Of a DNA stretch of 64,000 nucleotides, positions 57,984-64,000 are shown piece after piece. Numbering within the stretch: position 1 is the first letter of the stretch; the number at the start of each line of letters is the position of its first letter. The notes under the pieces are model-generated. The model ran no database searches, was not told the DNA's origin, and worked only from the letters and a program-made list of their open reading frames with translations. The translations under genes and the position numbers were made by a program. Source of the stretch: a virus; the IMG/VR virus record IMGVR_UViG_3300025634_000001, positions 41,738-105,737 of that record; one strand, written 5' to 3'.

Positions 57984-58495
57984 CGGTCGGTCCTTTCGGT
58001 CTCGTGCGGACTGCCACCGCAGGCACAGGCGGGACCGCAGCCGGTGCAGCAGGGGCCGTCGGCGAGCGAGGTCTCCAGGGCAGCAGGCTTGTCGAGTGCC
58101 AGCCGCGCGGTATCCAGTCGGCCGATCTCGTCCACGTCGATGCCGAGCGCGGTCAGGTGCTCCCACAGCCACTCGCCGATCCCGCCGCCGTCGTTCCAGG
58201 CGTCCGCGATCTGCGCAGCGGTGAGCTTTGCGCGATCCGGGTCCGCCTCGGCCAGTGCCAGCAGGGCGTGCGCGGCGGCGAACTGGGCGACGACCTGCGC
58301 GACAGGAATCTCCTGGTCGCTGCGGATGAACGGGGTTACGTTCCGTATCCAGCTGATCTGCGCGCAAACGGCGAGGTAGCGGGCCACGCCTTCGGCCGTG
58401 ATCTCGGTGCCCCATTCAGGCCACGGGGCTATCTCGGCCAGTCGGTCGCGGATCTGCTTCGCGCGGTCCGCTTCGGTCGTTTCGGTGGTGCTCAT
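57980..58495 (-). CDS. hypothetical protein with Cys-rich tail, 171 aa
   Basis: The ATG at 58495 begins STTETTEADRAKQIRDRLAE. The core is helical (ARYLAVCAQISWIRNVTPF, VVAQFAAAHALLALAEADPD) and the end is cysteine-rich (CCTGCGPACACGG), similar in style to the tail of the next gene's product. The start of the downstream protein (STTEPG) resembles this one (STTETT). No family recognised. Confidence 0.55.
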   Translation of the reverse strand: MSTTETTEADRAKQIRDRLAEIAPWPEWGTEITAEGVARYLAVCAQISWIRNVTPFIRSDQEIPVAQVVAQFAAAHALLALAEADPDRAKLTAAQIADAWNDGGGIGEWLWEHLTALGIDVDEIGRLDTARLALDKPAALETSLADGPCCTGCGPACACGGSPHETERTDR

Positions 58496-58565
58496 GCTCG
58501 GTCCTTCCGGTGGTCGGTGGTCATCTGGACGGGGGCGTCGTGGTCGTCTGGCCGGTCCCGGGTGG

Positions 58566-59237
58566 TCACGCGGCAGGCTGGGACTGACTAGCAAGCTCGG
58601 CGTCGATCCACGCCAGGAACGCCGTGTAGCGCTCCTCAGGGGTCTTGCCGCGGTACGTCTCGTCATTGCGGTAGGCCAGCTCCCACGCGAGCGTGTAGGC
58701 GATCCCGGCTTGCTGTGCGGCCAGCTCGGCGGTCTCCGTCAGCGGATTGCCGTCGTCAAGGGACGCGATCGCAGGCAGGGCGGCGAACGCTTCCGCAGGG
58801 TCGGCCCCTTCGCGGACCTTGCGGTGCCACAGGTAGGCGCCGATCAGGCAGACACCCTCGCCTTGGCCGCTAGCCGTCTCCTCGATCGCGCGGCGCTGCT
58901 CGTCCACGTCCTGGCGCATCCACTTCTCAACGAATCCGGCGTCGCGGTCATCGAAGGTGAGATTGCACTCGATCGCGCGGGCGCGGTGTTCTGCGACCTT
59001 CGCCGCTATCGCCTCCTGCGTGACACCGGCTACGCGGGCCGGGCCACCCACCGTGCATAGCGCGCCCTCGATCAGCCGCTTCTCGGGGAGTGCTAGCAGT
59101 GCTTCGCGGATCTCGGCCAGGGCCTTCCGGCCGCGCTTGCTCTTGAGGGTCGCGCGGGCGTTCCGTTCCCACCGGCCCTGAGCCAGGATCTGCTCGGGCT
59201 CGCCGTCGTAGTCGTCGTAGTCGCTGAAGCGGCTCAT
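58566..59237 (-). CDS. hypothetical protein, 223 aa
   Basis: The ATG at 59237 starts SRFSDYDDYDGEPEQILAQG; then basic helices (NARATLKSKRGRKALAEIRE), and a helical C-terminal half (AELAAQQAGIAYTLAWELAY). The N-terminal part resembles actinophage early proteins without known function. Confidence 0.55.
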   Translation of the reverse strand: MSRFSDYDDYDGEPEQILAQGRWERNARATLKSKRGRKALAEIREALLALPEKRLIEGALCTVGGPARVAGVTQEAIAAKVAEHRARAIECNLTFDDRDAGFVEKWMRQDVDEQRRAIEETASGQGEGVCLIGAYLWHRKVREGADPAEAFAALPAIASLDDGNPLTETAELAAQQAGIAYTLAWELAYRNDETYRGKTPEERYTAFLAWIDAELASQSQPAA

Positions 59238-59277
59238 CGGTGTTCTCCTGTTTCGGTTCGTTCGGATTCGTTCTCGC

Positions 59278-59511
59278 TCATGCCGCTCTTGCCTGCTCCG
59301 GGGCGATGGCGATGCTCCGGTCATGCACAAAGCCCCAGCGGTCAGAGGTCGCCGTCCAGGCGGTCCCGCACTCCTGGCACTGGTGGTCGGTGACCCGGAA
59401 GCGGCCGGACCCGGTTACGGGACCGATGGGGGGCGATGCGTCGGGGATGCCTGGGGGGCACTCCGGGCATGCGTCGGCCATGGCGGGGGGCGGAGCGGGG
59501 ATGGTGATCAT
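59278..59511 (-). CDS. zinc-ribbon-like protein, 77 aa
   Basis: Two CxxC knuckles (ACPECPPG and QCQECGTAW) separated by a proline-rich loop. ATG overlaps the HNH-AP2 stop (ATGA). Function unknown. Confidence 0.55.
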   Translation of the reverse strand: MITIPAPPPAMADACPECPPGIPDASPPIGPVTGSGRFRVTDHQCQECGTAWTATSDRWGFVHDRSIAIAPEQARAA

Positions 59512-59984
59512 GCGGCGATATCCCGTCCCGTGTAGCCCGGCAGGTTCTCTAGCCGCCACTGGTGCGCGACCTTGGCAGCTTCCTCGGGAGTGCCGTAAAC
59601 GCCAAGGTTGTGGATCCGGCCGCCCTGCTTGGCGCGGGCCTGCCACTTGCCCTTCATCGGGTAGACGCCTCGAAAACCGCTGGCCGCGCGTCCCTTGACG
59701 TTGGCGCTGGACTCGCTCGCCGTGACGAACCGCAGGTTGACCTTCCGGCAGTCAAGCCGGTTGCCGTTGATGTGATCTACGATCTGGCCGTCATAGCGGG
59801 TGGCGCCCATTACCCAGCGATGCAGGAGGATGGTCCGATTGAGTCCGGGGCCCTCGCACATCTGGGCGTAGCCATGCGAGCCGAGCGAGAGACTGCGCTC
59901 GCCGAGTCGCTCGACATTCTCGGCGTCCAGCCATGCGTAGACGGTCAGGTCGCCGACCTTGACCGGAACCCTTGCCGCGCCCAT
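59508..59984 (-). CDS. HNH endonuclease with AP2-like DNA-binding domain, 158 aa
   Basis: The HNH core is TILLHRWVMGA, QIVDHINGNRLDCRKVNLRF; the C-terminal AP2-like domain reads GFRGVYPMKGKWQARAKQGG. This is a common type of phage homing endonuclease. Its ATG overlaps the SSB stop by one base (TAATG), so unlike the two antisense HNH genes it is built into the operon. Confidence 0.8.
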   Translation of the reverse strand: MGAARVPVKVGDLTVYAWLDAENVERLGERSLSLGSHGYAQMCEGPGLNRTILLHRWVMGATRYDGQIVDHINGNRLDCRKVNLRFVTASESSANVKGRAASGFRGVYPMKGKWQARAKQGGRIHNLGVYGTPEEAAKVAHQWRLENLPGYTGRDIAA

Positions 59985-60412
59985 TAGAACGGTGGTTCCG
60001 AGTCGAAGGGGTTCTCATCCCGCGCCGCGGTCTTCGGGGCGTCCGCGGTCTGCCGGTCGGCCCGCATGACCTTCGCTGAATGGAAGCGCAGTGACGCGGC
60101 CACGTCCTCGGCGACCACCTTGAGGGATTTGCGCTTCTCGCCGTCCTTGGTGGTCCACTCCTCTTGCGAGGCGTGGCCGGTGACGATGACGCCGGTCCCC
60201 TTGGTGAGCGAGTCGGTGATGTTGCTGGCCAGCTCACCGAACGCCACGCAATCCCAGTAGGTGACATCGGAATCCGACCACTCGCCGGTCTGCTGGTCCT
60301 TAACGCGGCGGGACGTGACTACCGAGAACCGGGCCACGGCCTTGCCTGCTTGGCTGAACTTCAGGTCCGGGTCTCGCGTGAGGCGTCCGGTCAGCGTTAC
60401 GTCAGTGCTCAT
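59984..60412 (-). CDS. ssb: single-stranded DNA-binding protein, 142 aa
   Basis: OB-fold pattern: VTLTGRLTRDPDLKFSQAGK, VARFSVVTSRR, YWDCVAFGELASNITDSLTK, VIVTGHASQEEW. The C-terminus has the acidic tip for partner binding (ENPFDSEPPF). Protects single-stranded DNA in phage replication; it lies just after the primase-helicase gene. Confidence 0.9.
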   Translation of the reverse strand: MSTDVTLTGRLTRDPDLKFSQAGKAVARFSVVTSRRVKDQQTGEWSDSDVTYWDCVAFGELASNITDSLTKGTGVIVTGHASQEEWTTKDGEKRKSLKVVAEDVAASLRFHSAKVMRADRQTADAPKTAARDENPFDSEPPF

Positions 60413-60421
60413 GTTGATCTC

Positions 60422-62002
60422 CTATTTCGATTTCTTGCCGGCCAGGTTGAGCCCGTCGGCGACTTTCCAGGGCCAGTCGAATTCATGCGTGCCCCACATC
60501 AGCTCCTGCGGCCAGTGACGCTCTTCGCGCGGGCCGCGCCACGGAAGCACGGACACGAGGCGATGCCGGCCGTTCTCGTCGGTGTCGCCTTGAGGCTTGA
60601 TGCCGTAGCCAAACTCGGGCCAGCGCATGAGCAGGCTCGAGCCGGTCGGGCGGATGCTGCGGTTAACGCCGTCGCCATGGCCGGCGTGGGCTTCGGTGAC
60701 GAGAGCGCAGTCCGCCTTGACGCGGGCGGCGTCCAGGGCGGAGACGACGAGGCGGGCCGCCGATTCCTCGTTCGTGTCCGTGGCATGCAGGCGGTAGAAC
60801 GGGCCGCAGACCAGCAGGCTCGGCTGATGTGCGGTGACGCGCTCGAGTAGCCACGCGGCGTCTTCCTCGCGGGTCAGGTCGATTCCCGCGGGCTTCTGCA
60901 GGATGCGCAGCGCGCCCTCGGGGACCGGGTGGCCCTGGCCGCGGGCGATGGCCTCGAGCTTGCGGAAGTGGCGCCGCGATTTGCGGTCAGGGTTCTCGCA
61001 GTCGATGAAAAGGACGCGCTGCGGAGTGATCGGCTCATCGGTGAACGGATGCACGCCAGCCGCCGCGGCGACTGCGAGCTGCCGGATGACGACGCTCTTG
61101 CCCAGCCCCTCGAATCCGGTCCAGATGAGGCGGTCGCCGCGCTCAAGCAACTCGGGTATCACCCAGTCGCTCGGCGGGTCGATGATCGAGATGAACTCGT
61201 ACAGGTCCGGGGCGAGGTCGGGCTTCCCCGTGTCGTCGCCGCGGAAGGTGACCTCGAGCTCGGCGAGCGAATGACCGGCCCGCAGGTGGTCCGATACATC
61301 CTTGAGGTCGCCGGCGGCCTCGTGGATCTCGACTGCCCCGGCGATGTCGTTAAGGCTTGCGGCGACCTGCCGGGCGTGGGCCTGCCCGGGCTTGTCCTTG
61401 TCCGCGATGATGATCACGATGGCCTCGCGGAGGAATTCCGCGTACTCGGACCGCCACTTCCCGGCGCCGCCCGGATTGCATGTCGCAGTGACGCCCGCGG
61501 CCTCGAGCGCGTGGACATCCTTCTCGCCCTCGACCACGTAAATGATCTCGCCGTCCTTGACGGCCTCGATCACCTTCGGCAGGCGGTACAGGACGCGACG
61601 GGTCTCGCCGAGACTCCAGCGCCAGCCGCTCTTGCGCGTGGCGTCAGGGACTCGCTGCGGGAAGCTCTTCGTCGCGGTGCGGAGCACCTGGAACAGCAGC
61701 TTCTCGCTCTCGTCCACGTAGCTGTAGACCGCGACCGCATCGCCGTGCGGGGTCCACTCGGCTTGCGACTGCTGCTCGTCCCGCGGCGTGCAGAGGTCAT
61801 TCCAGGTGAGGCCGATCTTGGCGAGGATGTCTTCGGCCGCGCAATTGGCGTGGCAGCGGATGACGACCGGGTGTGACGTGCCGCGGCCGATCGTCATGCT
61901 GGCCTCGCGGTCCTCGTGGGCCGGGCAGCAGGCTTTCCAGTAGCCGCCGAGCTGGCGGACTCCCTCGAGCCTCGGCAGCAGAACCTCAGTGAGTGCGTCC
62001 AT
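60422..62002 (-). CDS. primase-helicase (zinc finger, TOPRIM, RecA-like), 526 aa
   Basis: A CHC2-like zinc site (C26, H29, C50, C54: CCPAHED, RCHANC), a TOPRIM domain (VVEGEKDVHAL with E158/E160; IIIADKDKPG with D201/D203), then a RecA/AAA_25 ATPase with Walker A GFEGLGKSV (296-304) and Walker B-like LLVCGPFYRL. This is a fused replication enzyme for primer synthesis and unwinding. The final residues are basic (LAGKKSK). Confidence 0.85.
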   Translation of the reverse strand: MDALTEVLLPRLEGVRQLGGYWKACCPAHEDREASMTIGRGTSHPVVIRCHANCAAEDILAKIGLTWNDLCTPRDEQQSQAEWTPHGDAVAVYSYVDESEKLLFQVLRTATKSFPQRVPDATRKSGWRWSLGETRRVLYRLPKVIEAVKDGEIIYVVEGEKDVHALEAAGVTATCNPGGAGKWRSEYAEFLREAIVIIIADKDKPGQAHARQVAASLNDIAGAVEIHEAAGDLKDVSDHLRAGHSLAELEVTFRGDDTGKPDLAPDLYEFISIIDPPSDWVIPELLERGDRLIWTGFEGLGKSVVIRQLAVAAAAGVHPFTDEPITPQRVLFIDCENPDRKSRRHFRKLEAIARGQGHPVPEGALRILQKPAGIDLTREEDAAWLLERVTAHQPSLLVCGPFYRLHATDTNEESAARLVVSALDAARVKADCALVTEAHAGHGDGVNRSIRPTGSSLLMRWPEFGYGIKPQGDTDENGRHRLVSVLPWRGPREERHWPQELMWGTHEFDWPWKVADGLNLAGKKSK

Positions 62003-62005
62003 GGC

Positions 62006-62920
62006 TCAGTTCTCGTAGGGCGAGGTCGGGTAGTTGATCCGGGCCGGGGGGGTGTCTTCCGCGTCGTCCTGCTGCTCGATCCAGCATTCGCCGTTCAGCC
62101 AGGTGGCGGGATGCTTGGTGTAGTCGATGGGCCGCGACTGGCGCTGGTAGTCGTCGCGGTAGCGCTCGGCGCCGAGAATGATCACCTTCGGGTCCACGGC
62201 ACCCTTGACGACGGCGGTCTTCCATGCCTTGCGGGCCTGCCCCTTGGCGACGCGGCGCGGGTACACATCCCAGAACGCGGCGAAGTCAGGATCGGCGTCG
62301 GAGCCGACCTCGACGCCGGCCGGCCTCTGCCGGCCAAGGTTTTTACCTGCCTCTTCCTCTGTCTCTGAATATGTCTCTGTCTCTGACTCTGTCTCTTTGG
62401 AGTCAGACCGTTTCGCATCACCGATCCGGCCAGCGATGGGCAACTGATCTGAACTCTGCTCTGATGTCTGATCGGTAGTCTGATCAGACATCAGAGCCTC
62501 TTTCCGGCACCATTCGCAGTCCGGGTCGGGACTTTCCTGCTCAACGTGCCAGCGCCGGTGGTTGGCGTGCCGTGCACCGCGGGCCTTGGCGTGCGACTTC
62601 CGCTCTATGGCCTCGCGGCTAGGGTTGCGCTCCAGCCAGCCCGCGACCTGGTATCCGTAGTCGCCGCGTTCGATCAGGCCGACCTCAACGAGGCGGCCGG
62701 CGTCGCGCTGGCCGTTCTTCTCGCTGTCCGGGAGAACGAGAAAAGCAATCTCGTCCTCGGGCACGAAGCCGTCCGACTTGGTTTCCTTGCAGAACAGAAG
62801 CATCTGAACGTACAAGTCGCGCAGCATCCGGGCGTCGCGCCCGTAGCGATTCAGCCGTCGCACCTTCGCGTTCTTCGGGAAGGTCACGGCCAGCTGTAGA
62901 TGCAGCTCCCCCGCTGGCAC
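62006..62920 (-). CDS. phage replication protein (initiator / helicase-loader type), 304 aa
   Basis: N-terminal winged-helix-like region (LRDLYVQMLLFCKETKSDGF, DAGRLVEVGLIERG); C-terminal DFAAFWDVYPRRVAKGQARK and HPATWLNGECWIEQ are conserved in phage replication proteins. Between them is a Ser/Thr/Glu low-complexity linker (residues 145-195) from a TCTCTG-type repeat at 62350-62400. GTG start. It precedes the primase-helicase by 3 bases. Confidence 0.65.
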   Translation of the reverse strand: MPAGELHLQLAVTFPKNAKVRRLNRYGRDARMLRDLYVQMLLFCKETKSDGFVPEDEIAFLVLPDSEKNGQRDAGRLVEVGLIERGDYGYQVAGWLERNPSREAIERKSHAKARGARHANHRRWHVEQESPDPDCEWCRKEALMSDQTTDQTSEQSSDQLPIAGRIGDAKRSDSKETESETETYSETEEEAGKNLGRQRPAGVEVGSDADPDFAAFWDVYPRRVAKGQARKAWKTAVVKGAVDPKVIILGAERYRDDYQRQSRPIDYTKHPATWLNGECWIEQQDDAEDTPPARINYPTSPYEN

Positions 62921-62922
62921 AG

Positions 62923-63519
62923 TTACGCCGCCGTTCCCTTGGTCTCGCCCTTGCCGGTACCGCCCTTGCCGAAGCGGTAGGCGAGCGCGACCACGGAAGC
63001 CGCGGCGATCTTCGCCTCGCCGCCGCCGCCGAAGTCGGTCGGATCGGCCGGGCAGCCATCTTCAACGAGCCGCCCGTAGAACACGCCGGGGAACGCGAGG
63101 TCGAAATGCTCGCCGCTCGGGCAGGGGCGCCACTCGTGCGTGTCGTCCTCCCAGCCACCCTGGCCAGGCTCCTTGGCGGTGTCGTCGCCACCGATGAGAA
63201 CCGGCTTGATGTGCGGCGTGGGCAAGCCTGCGAACAGCGCCGTGCGTGATGGCTGCGGGCGCTGCGCTGCGAACTTCCGCCACTTCGCAACGCCCTCCGG
63301 GTCTTCCTTCCAGTCCGGCTTGATCTCGATCCAGAGATCACCCAAGGGGAGTCCCTTGATGATGAAGTCGGGCAGGTAGGCCATCCCGTCGATGACGAAC
63401 CCCTGCGGCTCGTATGTGGCGTCCAGGCCCAGCTCTTTGAAGAAGATCGCCCATCGCGTTTCTGTGTGGGACCGGTACGACTTCCCCTCGTATTCGCCGG
63501 GCAGTGACCAGCGGGACAT
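62923..63519 (-). CDS. PD-(D/E)XK nuclease-like protein, 198 aa
   Basis: First gene of the long leftward operon. YRSHTETRWAIFFKELGLDA (helix with Glu), GMAYLPDFIIKG (Asp) and LWIEIKP (ExK) fit the PD-(D/E)XK nuclease core; this short form is common in phages. The second half (ALFAGLPTPHIKPVLIGG, HFDLAFPG) may be a specificity region. Role in DNA processing inferred. Confidence 0.65.
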   Translation of the reverse strand: MSRWSLPGEYEGKSYRSHTETRWAIFFKELGLDATYEPQGFVIDGMAYLPDFIIKGLPLGDLWIEIKPDWKEDPEGVAKWRKFAAQRPQPSRTALFAGLPTPHIKPVLIGGDDTAKEPGQGGWEDDTHEWRPCPSGEHFDLAFPGVFYGRLVEDGCPADPTDFGGGGEAKIAAASVVALAYRFGKGGTGKGETKGTAA

Positions 63520-63611
63520 GTGGCGCCGTCCTTTCAGGGGGTCGAGTTGCTTTAGGTGTTCAGGTGATGCCGCCGCGCGATGTCTTCGGCTTGCCTAACT
63601 ATGCCAGCAAT

Positions 63612-63659
63612 CATTGGCCAACACAAGTTGGCCAATGGAAGTGAGCGTGATGCTATCAT
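63612..63659. promoter_or_regulatory. divergent early promoter with palindromic operator
   Basis: Perfect inverted repeat CATTGGCCAAC (63612-63622) / GTTGGCCAATG (63627-63637), 4-base spacer. Leftward promoter candidate: TTGTGT, 17 bases, CATAGT, overlapping it. Rightward -10 candidate: TATCAT (63654-63659). A further GTTGGCCA lies at 63663-63670. Confidence 0.6.
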
Positions 63660-63711
63660 GGTGTTGGCCACATGGGTGTGGCATCCTGACCACGTGACAG
63701 AGGAAGAGGCC

Positions 63712-63987
63712 ATGACCGAACTTCGCGCCGCGCTCGCGGCCACGTCGCCTGAGGCGGAAGAGCAGCGCTCCGCCCGCATCGGCGCCGCGTTCTATGAGGC
63801 GATGAAGGCCGCTAACGGGCGCCGCGGATGGCAGGCCGAACTCGTCAAGGAAACTGGGCTGACCCGTGAGACGATCCGGCGCCACGTCGAGGATGAGCGG
63901 ATCCGTCGCGGCGAGATCCTCCCGACGAAGCGCTACCTCGAGCAGCAAGAAGCGCTGGCGCGCAAGAAGGCCCGCACCAGCTCCTGA
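63712..63987 (+). CDS. helix-turn-helix protein, 91 aa
   Basis: The ATG at 63712 follows GAGGAAGAGG; an upstream in-frame ATG at 63658 would give a longer form overlapping the -10 box. The centre has a helix-turn-helix (GWQAELVKETGLTRETIRRH), preceded by an acidic helix and followed by a basic helical end. It is divergent from the nuclease-led operon across the palindromic operator and may regulate it. Confidence 0.6.
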   Translation: MTELRAALAATSPEAEEQRSARIGAAFYEAMKAANGRRGWQAELVKETGLTRETIRRHVEDERIRRGEILPTKRYLEQQEALARKKARTSS

Positions 63988-64000
63988 CGACGCCAAGAAG

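Noticed and set aside
1-64000. tRNA genes or a tRNA-like attachment site
   Set aside because: No cloverleaf with a recognisable T-loop was found by eye in the gaps, including 41999-42312 and 48324-48597.

Overview
The window is a continuous stretch of a temperate tailed-phage (or prophage) genome from a high-GC actinobacterial host. The evidence is the very GC-rich third codon positions, frequent GTG/TTG starts, overlapping GTGA/ATGA/TGATG gene junctions, a BldC-like regulator, actinophage-type lysis proteins and several apparently leaderless promoters. A capsid, tail tube, frameshifted tail chaperone and long tape measure point to a siphovirus. No terminase or portal gene is inside the window; the portal probably lies just before base 1, where a MuF-like head gene is cut. 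No tRNA, rRNA or CRISPR array was seen.

Layout. 1-38.8 kb is the rightward late region. It holds head genes (MuF-like protein, XkdF-like protease, scaffold-like protein, major capsid), a glycosyltransferase/methyltransferase cassette, a 1661-residue fibre-like protein ending in about 19 proline/arginine-rich repeats, head-tail connectors, tail tube, tail chaperone with a -1 frameshift site, tape measure, tail fibre, tailspike and hub-like proteins, then small membrane proteins, an amidase endolysin and a papain-like protein. Blocks of leftward genes interrupt it: three at 1.0-2.3 kb, one at 3.0 kb, a zinc-finger HNH pair at 19.9-21.5 kb, a ribbon-helix-helix pair at about 22.8 kb, and a NUMOD4/HNH gene at 26.8-27.6 kb. 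A stand-alone TnpB sits at 39.0-40.2 kb. A strong terminator at 40.7 kb ends the late region.

40.7-43.1 kb holds two leftward secreted-protein genes on either side of a BldC-like protein that appears fused to an RNA-polymerase-alpha-CTD-like domain. 43.2-46.2 kb is a tightly overlapping leftward operon: Phd/YefM-like antitoxin, MazG-like protein, SNF2-type helicase, DNA methyltransferase. 46.2-48.3 kb is the lysogeny switch: excisionase-like protein, nested palindromes, XRE repressor (probably leaderless) and tyrosine integrase.

48.6-63.5 kb is the leftward early region, in two operons. One starts at an overlapping divergent promoter at 53.2 kb and carries about a dozen small genes and a metallophosphoesterase. 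The other starts at a palindromic operator at 63.6 kb and carries a PD-(D/E)XK-like nuclease, a replication protein, a primase-helicase, SSB, an HNH-AP2 endonuclease, a deoxyribosyltransferase-like protein and many small unknowns. A short rightward island lies between them at 53.2-54.4 kb. Two genes (51.3 and 53.6 kb) carry apparent single-base frameshifts, which may be sequence errors or decay.

The most unusual items are the shared leader RNA of two unrelated homing-endonuclease loci (different hairpin sequences, same architecture, each also a terminator on the late strand), the repeat-rich giant structural protein, the BldC/alpha-CTD fusion with its secreted-protein neighbours, and the antitoxin-MazG-helicase-methyltransferase operon.
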